Assembly (NCBI GenBank): GCA_016934985.1
Contig: JAFGRU010000051.1
Span: 1 to 33,070 of the forward strand
Direction: 5' to 3'
DNA from: Deltaproteobacteria bacterium
GTDB taxonomy: Bacteria; Desulfobacterota; Desulfuromonadia; Desulfuromonadales; JAAYDE01
Length of the DNA: 33,070 nucleotides
The notes under the pieces were generated by a model, which worked only from the letters and a program-made list of their open reading frames with translations, was not told the origin of the DNA and made no database searches. This document shows, one piece after another, positions 23,102 through 31,960 of this stretch. A program made the translations under genes and the position numbers. Each line of letters opens with the position of its first letter. The first letter of the stretch is position 1.

Positions 23102-25636
23102 TTACAAAACAGTGGTCGAAGCATTCGACAGACCTTTAAAATTGCCATTCCCAGGCTGGATATTCCAGATTTTCTCGCAATATTCCCGGATAGAACGGTC
23201 GGAGGAAAATTTACCCATTCTCGCAACATTGAGAATGGACATACGCGTCCAGTACTCCTGATCCCTGTATATACCGCTTATTTTTTCCTGGCAGTCCACA
23301 TAGGATTGGTAATCAGCCAGCAGCATGTAAGGATCTTGAGAAAGGAGGGAATCGATAAGCGGCTTGAAAAGGCTCGAATCGCCGTCCGCAAAAAATCCCG
23401 AGATAATGAGATCGATGACTGCCTTGAGTTGGGGATTGTCTTCATAATGCTGGCGGGGATTGTAACCCCTGGCTTTGAGATCGCAGACTTCATCCGCTTT
23501 CAAACCAAAAAGGAAAAAATTCTCCTCCCCCACCTCTTCACAGATCTCGATGTTCGCCCCGTCCAGAGTACCGATGGTCAGGGCTCCGTTCATGGCAAAC
23601 TTCATATTTCCAGTTCCCGAGGCCTCCTTGCCGGCGGTTGAAATCTGTTCGGAAAGATCGGCCGCAGGGTAAACCCGCTGACCGTTTTTAACATTAAAAT
23701 TGGGGAAAAAAACAACCTTGAGACGTCCGGCTACGTCGGCATCGCGATTAACCATGTCAGCCACCGAGTTGATGAGCTTGATGATCAGTTTGGCCATGTA
23801 ATAACCCGGCGCCGCCTTGCCGCCGAAAATGAACGTCCGGGGGGTTATTTCGACAGCCGGGTTGTTCTTGATACGCTGGTAAAGTGTGATGATATGAAGA
23901 ATGTTCAAATGCTGGCGCTTGTACTCATGAATCCTCTTGACCTGAACATCGAACATGGTTTCCGGGTCTATAGTGTTTCGGGTACGATTCCGGAAAAAAG
24001 CCGCCAGATGCTCCTTATTCTCCCGCTTGACACGGCGCCACTGGTTCCTGAACTCCGCGTCATCGACGAACTTTTCGAGTTCCCGCAAATCCTCCAGACG
24101 CCTGATCCAACGCTCGCCGATACAACCGGAAATCAGGTTGGACAGTCCCGGGTTGCTCAGAACCAGCCAGCGCCGCGGCGTGACGCCATTGGTGATATTA
24201 TGAAATTTTTCCGGTGCGTGCTCGTAAAAATCCCGCATAATGGTTTTTTTTAGCAGTTCCGAATGTAGTTTCGCCACACCATTGACGGCATGGCTCCCCA
24301 CGCAGGCCAGGTGGGCCATGCGCACATATTTCTCGTCCCGTTCCTCGACAAGGCTAAGACGCGACAGCAGTTCGTTGTCTCCCGGATGCCTCTGGCGCAC
24401 ATCCTTAAGGAAACGGTGATTGATTTCCAGGATTATTTCCAGATGGCGGGGCAGAAGTTCCTGCAACAGGGGAAGCGGCCACTTTTCCAGAGCTTCCGGG
24501 AGCAGGGTATGATTGGTATAGGAGAAGGTGTTGGTGGTAATGTGCCAGGCCTCCTCCCAGGACATAAAATACTGATCGATGAGGATCCTCATCAGTTCCG
24601 CGACAGCAATGGAGGGATGGGTGTCGTTGAGCTGTACGGCGAACCATTCGTGGAAAGTATCCAGCGGCCGGGCCGAAAGGAGGTGAAGACGGATCATGTC
24701 CTGCATAGAACAGGAGACAAAAAAGTATTGTTGGGAAAGACGCAGTTTTTTGCCAACCTCCGGCGCATCGTTCGGGTAGAGAACCTTGGAAATGGTTTCG
24801 GAGGAAACCTTTTCGTGCACGGCACCAAAATAATCACCGACATTGAAAGCCTGAAAGTCAAAGGAATCAACCGCCTCGGCCTTCCAGAGGCGTAGCAAAC
24901 TGAGGGAATCATCGCGATAACCGGGAATAGGTGTATCGAAGGCCACCCCCCTGACAACCTGGGCCGGAATCCAGCGCACCTGATATTCGCCGCGCGGATC
25001 ATGGTAGGATTCCGTATACCCTCCCAGCTTGACATCAAAAATGATTTCCGGCCGCTCTATTTCCCACGGGTTACCCCAGCGCAGCCATTTGTCAGTCACC
25101 TCAACCTGCCAGCCGTTCTTGATCTCCTGGTCGAAAATGCCGAATTCGTACCGGATGCCGTAGCCAACGGCGGGTACCTTTAAAGTCGCCAGGGAATCCA
25201 TGTAGCAGGCCGCCAGCCTTCCCAGACCTCCGTTGCCGAGTCCCGGCTCCTCTTCCTGCTCGATAATGGCATCAAAATCAAAATCGAATCCGAGGCCTTT
25301 TACCGCTTCTTTGGCTTCCTCGGTGATACCGAGGTTGACAAGCCCGTTGCCAAGGTGCGGCCCGAGCAGAAATTCGGCCGAAAGGTAACTGACTGCCCGG
25401 GTCTTTCGCTCGCGGATTGCCTCTATGGTTCTGATCCAACGGCTCATGATCCGGTCCCGCACAGCGAAAGCCAAAGCCATGTAGACGTCGTTTTTGGTCG
25501 CCATCTCGCGGCCGCGGCCCCGCAGATAATAAAGATGGTCGAGAATGGCCCGGCGCAGCGCCTCGACACTTAAACCGGTGCGGTCATCTTCGATAACCGT
25601 CAGCGGCGAATTGGTGTTTTTCTTTTCCTTGGTCAT
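23102..25636 (-). CDS. glgP: Glycogen/starch/alpha-glucan phosphorylase
   Basis: This PLP enzyme releases glucose 1-phosphate from glycogen. The 844-residue product is full length. The PLP-binding lysine is in EASGTGNMKFAMNG (lysine near 679). GNGGLGRLAACYMDSLATL, PGYRDDSLSLLRLW and QLNDTHPSIAVAELMRIL are family signatures of the active site and glucan groove. The N-terminal allosteric extension is short, as usual in bacteria. The ATG has AAGGGA upstream. No other glycogen gene is in the window, so it is an isolated locus. Confidence 0.96.
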   Translation of the reverse strand: MTKEKKNTNSPLTVIEDDRTGLSVEALRRAILDHLYYLRGRGREMATKNDVYMALAFAVRDRIMSRWIRTIEAIRERKTRAVSYLSAEFLLGPHLGNGLVNLGITEEAKEAVKGLGFDFDFDAIIEQEEEPGLGNGGLGRLAACYMDSLATLKVPAVGYGIRYEFGIFDQEIKNGWQVEVTDKWLRWGNPWEIERPEIIFDVKLGGYTESYHDPRGEYQVRWIPAQVVRGVAFDTPIPGYRDDSLSLLRLWKAEAVDSFDFQAFNVGDYFGAVHEKVSSETISKVLYPNDAPEVGKKLRLSQQYFFVSCSMQDMIRLHLLSARPLDTFHEWFAVQLNDTHPSIAVAELMRILIDQYFMSWEEAWHITTNTFSYTNHTLLPEALEKWPLPLLQELLPRHLEIILEINHRFLKDVRQRHPGDNELLSRLSLVEERDEKYVRMAHLACVGSHAVNGVAKLHSELLKKTIMRDFYEHAPEKFHNITNGVTPRRWLVLSNPGLSNLISGCIGERWIRRLEDLRELEKFVDDAEFRNQWRRVKRENKEHLAAFFRNRTRNTIDPETMFDVQVKRIHEYKRQHLNILHIITLYQRIKNNPAVEITPRTFIFGGKAAPGYYMAKLIIKLINSVADMVNRDADVAGRLKVVFFPNFNVKNGQRVYPAADLSEQISTAGKEASGTGNMKFAMNGALTIGTLDGANIEICEEVGEENFFLFGLKADEVCDLKARGYNPRQHYEDNPQLKAVIDLIISGFFADGDSSLFKPLIDSLLSQDPYMLLADYQSYVDCQEKISGIYRDQEYWTRMSILNVARMGKFSSDRSIREYCEKIWNIQPGNGNFKGLSNASTTVL

Positions 25637-25780
25637 AATTGGTCCCTTTAGCTATGAACACACTCTTTTTCAAAAGTCGTTGAGGTTTTCATTCCCTGCC
25701 CTACAATGACGGCAAACATGTCCGGGCTCGAGGAAAACCATCAATCCGACAAAAAAATATTAATGGATAGCAAAAAATGA

Positions 25781-27691
25781 TCAATTACCAGCCTTGGAGA
25801 CATCGAGAATTTCCCGTATTTTTTTTAACAACGCCGAGGGTTCATAAGGCTTCTGAATCAACTCCAAACCTTCAGACGCCACGAATCTCGTGTGCTCGGC
25901 ATCGACGCCATAACCGCTGCTGAAGAGTACCGGCAGACCCGCCCGTCGGCGGCGAATGTGACGGAACACCTCCTCGCCACCGCAGAAAGGCATGATAACA
26001 TCGAGGATGGCCATGTCGACATTGGAAATATTTTTTTCCAGCAGTTCAATGCTTTCCCGGCCGTCAACAGCTGTGATCACCTCATAACCGACACTGCGGA
26101 GCAGTTTTTCCGCAAAACGCCTGACACTTTCATCGTCCTCAGCCAAAAAGATAGTCTCCATACCACCCACCAGCTCTACTCTCTCAGGGACTGAAATGCG
26201 GGTGACCTTGCCGTTGGCAGAGGGCAGATAAACCTTGAAACAGCTTCCCTTGCCCGGCTCACTGGTAACCTGGATGAACCCTTTGTGCTGTTTGACAATT
26301 CCATAGACCGTAGCCAACCCAAGCCCGGTTCCATGGCCATAACCCTTGGTCGTGAAAAACGGCTCGAAAATAAGGTTCAAGGTTATCTGGTCCATTCCGC
26401 AACCATTATCCGCCACCGAAAGCTCGACAAATTCGCCTGGCTTGGCTTCGAGGTATTTTTTACAATAGTCTTCATCAAAAGAACGCAAAGCCGTCGCAAT
26501 CTGAATCCGGCCCCCTTTGGGCATGGCATCCCGGGCATTGACGCAGAGATTCAGGATCACCTGCTCAAGCTGGCCCCGGTCAGCGCGAACTTGAGCGGGC
26601 CCCTCGCTGGGGGAAAACTGGAGTTCAACATCCTCACCGATAGTCCGCCGCACCATCTTCAGAAAGTTTTCTATCAACTCGTTGAAACTGATATTTTTGA
26701 GTTCCATCACCTGCTGGCGGCTGAAAGTCAGAAGCTGGCGGGTGAGGTCCGCCGCCTTCAGAGCCCCCTCGCTGATTTCATCAATATACTTTCGCTGCTC
26801 GCTGCTGTCTTCCGCCATTTTAGCCAGCTCAATGCAACCGATAATAGCCTGAAGAATATTATTGAAATCGTGCGCCACGCCACCGGCAAGGCGGCCCACC
26901 GCTTCCATTTTCTGGGCCTGAGCAAGCTGCTTTTCCAGGTGAGAGCGCTCCTGCTCGCTCCTTTTCAACTCTTCCAGTTTGGCGGCCAGGTTTTTATTAC
27001 TGACCAGGAGCTCGGCAGTCCGGTCCCGGACGGTATTTTCAAGCTTGCGGTTCACTTCATCGACATGCTCTTTCTCTTTTTGTACAAGACTGTTGAGATG
27101 GAAAGCCTGACGGGCCGAAAATTCGAGGTGGTAAGCGGCCAGCATGCCGAGAACATTGACCCCCATTAGAATGGGAATCTGGATGGCCAGTAACGGCAGC
27201 GGAACATCGATAATCCGAAAGGCGTTAAAAATATATGCGGCCGTCAGGGCCAGGCAGGAAAGGGTGGCCCAAACAAAGCGGAAGCGGATAAAAGTATAGC
27301 CGAAGAAAAGGACGAAAATCACCCCGACATACATAGAATGACCATAGGGCGGAGTACCCAGGGCTGTGATGATGATATAGCTCAAACCCGAAAGGAATAC
27401 GAAAAAGGCGTTGAACCCCTGCCAGAAATGTTTATATATGTCGGTACGGACATAGGTCAGAATCAGAACAAGCAAAAAGAACGGTACGACGATGCCGAAA
27501 CGGATAATCAGCAAAACCCGCAGACTTTCGCGGGCCAACAGCAAATCGGTATAGGCGTAGATGGTGAAAAAAATGGCCGACAAAATCAGGCAAAGACGAA
27601 GATGAGACAAGTTGAGCCAGAAATAGGAGTCCAGGAACTGGCTCTCTTTTTCAGGATCGCGAAACGACAGGCTAAAGCCATGAATGTCCAT
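25781..27691 (-). CDS. Membrane-bound hybrid histidine kinase with receiver domain
   Basis: The 636-residue protein has six predicted membrane segments (about 31-52, 59-80, 95-113, 118-137, 139-158, 164-190) with short loops, then a coiled coil (200-260), a dimerisation/phosphoacceptor domain with His274 in AHDFNNIL, and an ATPase domain with N-box NLCVNARDAM, G1 ADNGCGMD and G2 GHGTGLGL. It ends in a receiver domain with phospho-Asp564 in AILDVIMP. The HDFNN type is common in hybrid kinases. The six-helix region has no periplasmic sensor domain, so it may sense within the membrane. There is no response regulator gene next to it; the partner is elsewhere. The ATG has GGTAGGTG upstream. Confidence 0.93.
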   Translation of the reverse strand: MDIHGFSLSFRDPEKESQFLDSYFWLNLSHLRLCLILSAIFFTIYAYTDLLLARESLRVLLIIRFGIVVPFFLLVLILTYVRTDIYKHFWQGFNAFFVFLSGLSYIIITALGTPPYGHSMYVGVIFVLFFGYTFIRFRFVWATLSCLALTAAYIFNAFRIIDVPLPLLAIQIPILMGVNVLGMLAAYHLEFSARQAFHLNSLVQKEKEHVDEVNRKLENTVRDRTAELLVSNKNLAAKLEELKRSEQERSHLEKQLAQAQKMEAVGRLAGGVAHDFNNILQAIIGCIELAKMAEDSSEQRKYIDEISEGALKAADLTRQLLTFSRQQVMELKNISFNELIENFLKMVRRTIGEDVELQFSPSEGPAQVRADRGQLEQVILNLCVNARDAMPKGGRIQIATALRSFDEDYCKKYLEAKPGEFVELSVADNGCGMDQITLNLIFEPFFTTKGYGHGTGLGLATVYGIVKQHKGFIQVTSEPGKGSCFKVYLPSANGKVTRISVPERVELVGGMETIFLAEDDESVRRFAEKLLRSVGYEVITAVDGRESIELLEKNISNVDMAILDVIMPFCGGEEVFRHIRRRRAGLPVLFSSGYGVDAEHTRFVASEGLELIQKPYEPSALLKKIREILDVSKAGN

Positions 27692-28130
27692 ACACCTACC
27701 GATGTTTTTCTCTGACCGGAGCGTTCCTTAAACCTTCTCACGAATGCACGGGGCACAGGCCGCAACAATCCGGGTTGGAGGACATTTCTAACAGCCTCCC
27801 CTTTTGGTCAATGCCCGCAAAGTGTTCCTTGCCGTCCGACTGTTTATTTTTAAACTGAGTCAATGTGGTTGTAACGCGTTATACAAGATTAAGTTTAGCA
27901 ACATGCTTTATTCTAAATTTAAGGTTTAAATAAAATTTATTTTTATAAGTTTATCTGCTTTTTCCCCGATTACATGCCCCAACTTGGAATACCGATATTT
28001 TTTACGGCTCTGACCCTTTATTGAATCGCTCCGCCGTTCTGTAAATTTGTGCATATGATGTTCCTCTCATTTCGAAAAACCGGACCAGAACCGAAAAAGC
28101 CTTCTTCACGGCCAGACCCTGAAAAACCAG
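27692..28130. other. AT-rich non-coding region between two signalling genes
   Basis: No gene is supported. The region 27860-27965 is very AT-rich and probably holds promoters, but no clear -35/-10 pair stands out. A plus-strand transcript running to the terminator at 28131 could exist; see the findings. Confidence 0.4.
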
Positions 28131-28164
28131 AAGGCCCGCCCTGTTACCAGGCAGGCCTTTTTTT
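28131..28164. terminator. Hairpin terminator, T-tract on the plus strand
   Basis: AAGGCC..GCCTG pairs with CAGGC..GGCCTT (28131-28159) around a short loop and is followed by seven T residues (28158-28164) on the plus strand. On the minus strand it lies about 80 bases after the stop of the diguanylate cyclase gene and is followed by GGTTTTTC, so it may end that gene too. Confidence 0.7.
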
Positions 28165-28241
28165 CACCTTTTTTCAGCAGAGGATCAGGACTGGAAAAAC
28201 AATCATTTTTCGGATGACAGACTCTACGGACCGGTCTTCGC

Positions 28242-29354
28242 CTATTCCTGACCGTGCTCTATCGCAGAAAAAAACTGATAATTATTTTTCCCCTTTTCCT
28301 TTGCACTGTACATGGCCATGTCCGCTTTTTTCAGCAACCCCTCCGGGTCGTTGCCGTCTTCCGGATACATGGCTATGCCGATACTGGCCGAAATGAAGAC
28401 CTCATTCCCATTCAAGTCATAAGGCGAAGCCAAGTCTTTCAGGATGCGCTTCGATACACTCTCGGCATTGTGTTGGCTGGTGAGGTTGTTCACCAGGGCA
28501 ATAAACTCGTCACCACCAATGCGGGAAACGGTGCTTTTTGAGCCATCTTTGCTTTGCCGGGCAAGGTAGTCGCTTTCCCGGAGACAATGCTCAAGCCTGT
28601 CTGCCACCTCTTTGAGAACCATGTCTCCCATGTTGTGGCCGAAGGTATCGTTGACTTTTTTCAAATTATCGAGGTCGACGAAAAGAACAGCGAAAGTTGT
28701 CCTATAACGTTCAGCAAATTTGAGGGCCCGAGACAACAGTTCCTTGTAGAGTCGCCGGTTCGGCAAGCTTGTGAGGCTGTCATAGTAGGCGAGCCGGCGG
28801 ATCTGTTCTTCAGCTTTTTTCTGTTCAGTGATGTCGCGGGCAAAGGCACAGCTGTACTGTTTTCCATCGAATTCGACGTAGTTTGAGGTTATTTCGACGG
28901 GAAATATTGTGCCGTCCTTGCGCTGATGACTTGTTTCGAACACCTGCACCTTGTGGCGGGAAAGCTCCTGCCAGAATTTTTGCCAGACCTCGACTGGAAA
29001 TCCGGGGTCAATATCCTTTATGGCCAAACTCTGAAGTTCCTCGCGGGTGTACCCCAAAGACCGGCATGCCTTCTCGTTAACATAGGTGATCTCATTATCG
29101 CTGCTGATCCAGAAGCAGGCGATCGAAGCCCGGTCGATGGCAAACTGGGTTAGTTCAAGAACTTGTTCAATTCGTTCACGTTTTGAAACCTGGTCCTGAA
29201 AATTTTCAAGCATTTGATTGATTGCTGCCGCAAGCCGATCAAGTTCATCGTTTTTGCCTGAAGCCTCCAACCGTTCCGAAAAGTTGCCGCGGGAGGCATT
29301 CAGAACGGAAGTTATAATTTGGGCGATGCGATCCGCATCGGTTTTTGCTTTCAA
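28242..29354 (-). CDS. HAMP-like/PAS/GGDEF protein, probable diguanylate cyclase
   Basis: Diguanylate cyclases make c-di-GMP. The 370-residue product has a HAMP-like helical region (about 5-57), a PAS domain (about 66-177; CFWISSDNEITYVNEKACRSLGY, ending DITEQKKAEEQIRRLAYYDSLTSLPNR) and an intact GGDEF domain with IGGDEF at about 279-284. The RxxD inhibitory site expected just upstream is replaced by STVSR, so product feedback is doubtful. Oddly, no membrane segment precedes the HAMP-like region. The start is TTG at 29354 with GGGAG upstream. The predicted protein is soluble. Confidence 0.9.
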   Translation of the reverse strand: MKAKTDADRIAQIITSVLNASRGNFSERLEASGKNDELDRLAAAINQMLENFQDQVSKRERIEQVLELTQFAIDRASIACFWISSDNEITYVNEKACRSLGYTREELQSLAIKDIDPGFPVEVWQKFWQELSRHKVQVFETSHQRKDGTIFPVEITSNYVEFDGKQYSCAFARDITEQKKAEEQIRRLAYYDSLTSLPNRRLYKELLSRALKFAERYRTTFAVLFVDLDNLKKVNDTFGHNMGDMVLKEVADRLEHCLRESDYLARQSKDGSKSTVSRIGGDEFIALVNNLTSQHNAESVSKRILKDLASPYDLNGNEVFISASIGIAMYPEDGNDPEGLLKKADMAMYSAKEKGKNNYQFFSAIEHGQE

Positions 29355-29863
29355 TGTTTTCTCCCGTGAGAAGAAAAGCGCTGGTTTCTATCACTCAGAA
29401 AGCGAACCAATTTCAAGTCGTTACTCGCAATTGAAGAGCATTCTCCCCACTGTTTTTCTCTACTGCAGGTACAGAAACGGTTCGGCCAGGGGAACAAGAC
29501 CAGATTTTTAATTTTTGGACCATATACGATTGTTCCAAGTTTATCATTTAAAAAAAGCCTGGAAAGGAAACAAAATTCCGTTTTTGAGGCTGCGGGTTTT
29601 CGAAAAATGGAGAATTCCCCTACCACGTCAGCTTCTCCGCCACGCTGGGATATTCCGCCTTCCACTGCCTCGGGGTATCGTAAACCCAGAACCCGGCTTC
29701 GGTTCGCCTGATTTTAAACGGCTGTAAGCCTGCTATTTTAAGAACTCCTGATTTTTTCGGAGGCCCGAAACTATAAAAGCCAACCTGTTTCCACTTGGCC
29801 TTTTTGCAGTCGATAAATGGTAATTTGTAATTACCGGAGGATCTAAGGGAAGGAAATATGAAA
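29355..29863. other. Intergenic region with a possible gene remnant
   Basis: A minus-strand frame from 29862 to 29620 encodes a plausible-looking tail (RRTEAGFWVYDTPRQWKAEY), but its start would lie inside repeat copy C and no ribosome site is visible. I recognise no family. On the plus strand at 29850-29884, an AAGGAAAT ribosome site and ATG open a frame that stops after nine codons inside the repeat. Both may be traces of genes cut by the repeat, or chance. Confidence 0.35.
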
Positions 29864-30000
29864 CTGTTCAGCGTGATGGATCCGTAGCGCCCACGGAAAG
29901 GGCATCTGGCGCCTGGATGGCGACAATTAAACCCCATGGATGGGTTCATGCGGCTCTTGGAATGGGCGGTGCGAGCCCATCAACAAACGAGGTGAATAGC
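29864..30000. repeat. Dispersed multi-hairpin repeat, copy C (diverged)
   Basis: About 137 bases starting CTGTTCAGC (29864-29872) and ending near GGTGAATAGC. It shares with copy A the GCGCCCACGG/AAGGGCATCTG block, a GGCGCC hairpin, CCCCATGGATGGGTTCATGC, then CTTGGAATGGGCGG. The outer inverted repeat is decayed, so it is older or truncated. It lies between the diguanylate cyclase leader and the radical SAM stop. Confidence 0.7.
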
Positions 30001-30034
30001 ACCCTTTTTGTAACCGGACAAAATAGGGAAAAAT

Positions 30035-31768
30035 TCAGTTCTCTTTTTCACACACCCCACACCCTCGGCAAACCGTGCCGCAGGAAGGGCTGAGTTCTCC
30101 CCGCAGACTTTTCCAAAATTCCTCGCGAAGATAGTCCCTTTTCACCCCGATATCGAGAATCTCCCAGGGGAATTTCTCGTCCTCGGCCCTTTCCCGGCGG
30201 GTGTAAAAATCGGGGTCGAGACCGACTTCCCGGCAAGCCTGCTTGAGATTCTTCCCACTGCTGAGAGGAATCAGGGCCATGCCGATCCGACGGTCGCCAC
30301 GGGCGAGAAAAGCCTGAAGCTCGGCAGCACGCAAGGATTCAAAAAACACCTGGGTCCGGTCGAGGCGACCGACAAAAGTCCTGATCAGGCCCATGCGGGT
30401 TTTCAGCACCGCAGTCTGCTCCATGGCCATCCACTGAAAGGGCGTAAACGGTTTGGGAATAAAAGGATTGACCGACAGCGTGAGATTGCCAAGGCGGCCT
30501 ATTTTTTTGCTCTCATCCATCCAGACGCGGTGGATTTTCTCCACAAGAGCCTCCATCTCGGCGATATCTTCATCGGTTTCCGTCGGCAGGCCGATGAGAA
30601 AATAGAATTTGAGGTTGATGATCTCCTCTTCCGTGGCCATCTTCACGCAGTCGAGGATCTGCTCCTCGTCGATATTCTTGTTGATGACATTGCGCAGTCG
30701 CTGACTTCCGGCCTCGGGCGCCAAAGTCAGGGTGCGGTGCCCGCAGGCGACCAGTTGACGCAGCAGGTCCCGGTCGAGAGAGTCGATACGTACGCTCGAC
30801 ACCGAAAAGTCGGCTCTCTGGCCGACAATCTCGCGGCACAACTCCGGCAGCTCTGAATAATCGGAAACCGCCGCGCTGACCAGGCCGACCCTTTTGCGCG
30901 CCCCGGCCATGGCCCGAATGTCATCCGCCAACTGCTGCGGACTCCGCTCCCGTGGCGGCAGGTAGATGTTTCCAGCAGCGCAAAAGCGGCAACCCCGCCC
31001 GCAGCCGCGCGAAATCTCCAGCAGCGCCATGTCGGCGAACTCACTATCACGGCAAAAGACGAAAGAGCGGCAGGATGACGCATCGAGATCACGCAGCCAC
31101 TGACGCTGGACTCGTTGGGGCACCCCGTCCGCAGGCAGATACTCTTCAATCGTGCCGTCGTCACGGTAGCGAATCTCGTAAAAGGCGGGCACGTAAAACC
31201 CCGGCCGGGAAGCCAGCGCCTTTAACAGCTCCGCCTTATCCACGCCCGGCGTCAGAAGCCCGCCCAAAAGCTGCGGCAGAAGGATTTCTCCTTCACCAAC
31301 AGCAAACAGATCCATGATGTCGGCCAGAGGCTCGGGATTTAAAAACGCTACCACCCCGCCGCAAACAACCAGGGGGTGGCGCTCATTGCGTTGAGCGGAA
31401 AAAAAGGGCAGCCGACCCAACTCAAAAAGAATCGGCAGATTCAGGTAATCATTTTCAAACGAGATGGAAAAACAGACAACGTCGAAATCAGCCAGAGGCC
31501 GCCCAGAGTCGAGGGACCGCAACGGCAATTTTTTATGCAGGCAATCTTTGATATCTTCTTTGTCGGGAAGGAAAAACCGCTCGCACAGCGCCTCATCCTG
31601 GCGGTTGAAAAAATCGTAGGCATACTGAAAACCGAGATTGCTCATGCCGTGGTGATAAGTGTTGGGATAGACCAGGGCCACGGCCAGACGTCCCCCCCAG
31701 GGGCTGCTGACAAGTCCTTCTTCCGAGGCTTTGCGTTGACGGTTTTTTTCTTCCAGTTTGCGGGACAT
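30035..31768 (-). CDS. B12-binding-type radical SAM protein (TIGR03960-like)
   Basis: The 577-residue product has an N-terminal cobalamin-binding-like domain (AVALVYPNTYHHGMSNLGFQ) and a radical SAM domain with the 4Fe-4S motif C256-GRG-C260-RF-C263 inside ISRGCGRGCRFCAAG. A second cysteine cluster is at the very C-terminus (CGTVCRGCGVC), which could bind another cluster. The family is widespread in deltaproteobacteria and its substrate is unknown to me; related proteins are often fused to a DUF2344 domain, which is absent here. The ATG at 31768 lacks a good ribosome site. Neighbours do not reveal the pathway. Confidence 0.85.
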   Translation of the reverse strand: MSRKLEEKNRQRKASEEGLVSSPWGGRLAVALVYPNTYHHGMSNLGFQYAYDFFNRQDEALCERFFLPDKEDIKDCLHKKLPLRSLDSGRPLADFDVVCFSISFENDYLNLPILFELGRLPFFSAQRNERHPLVVCGGVVAFLNPEPLADIMDLFAVGEGEILLPQLLGGLLTPGVDKAELLKALASRPGFYVPAFYEIRYRDDGTIEEYLPADGVPQRVQRQWLRDLDASSCRSFVFCRDSEFADMALLEISRGCGRGCRFCAAGNIYLPPRERSPQQLADDIRAMAGARKRVGLVSAAVSDYSELPELCREIVGQRADFSVSSVRIDSLDRDLLRQLVACGHRTLTLAPEAGSQRLRNVINKNIDEEQILDCVKMATEEEIINLKFYFLIGLPTETDEDIAEMEALVEKIHRVWMDESKKIGRLGNLTLSVNPFIPKPFTPFQWMAMEQTAVLKTRMGLIRTFVGRLDRTQVFFESLRAAELQAFLARGDRRIGMALIPLSSGKNLKQACREVGLDPDFYTRRERAEDEKFPWEILDIGVKRDYLREEFWKSLRGELSPSCGTVCRGCGVCEKEN

Positions 31769-31855
31769 GCGGCAGGAAAAATATCCTTAATATTGGGTTC
31801 GAAACAGCAATGCCATACTTATTGCGAATCACCTGCAAAACAGGTTGTCTTTTCC

Positions 31856-31946
31856 CACTTCGGCGCAGCCGGAGTGAAGGGATCGTTTTGAGAAAGAGAC
31901 GGGCAGACTGTTTGAGCGCCGGCGAGTTTCTGGCCGTCCTCAAAAC
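31856..31946. repeat. REP-like hairpin, copy E2, beside the RAYT transposase
   Basis: CACTTCGGC/GCCGGAGTG (31856-31876) forms a first stem. GTTTTGAG (31885-31892) plus GACGGGCAGA (31898-31907) pairs with TCTGGCCGTC plus CTCAAAAC (31929-31946) around a 5-base bulge. The same hairpin with base changes is at 19498-19562. Placement 24 bases from the transposase stop fits the usual link between RAYT genes and their REP sequences. Confidence 0.75.
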
Positions 31947-31960
31947 ATCCGTTTCCAAAG

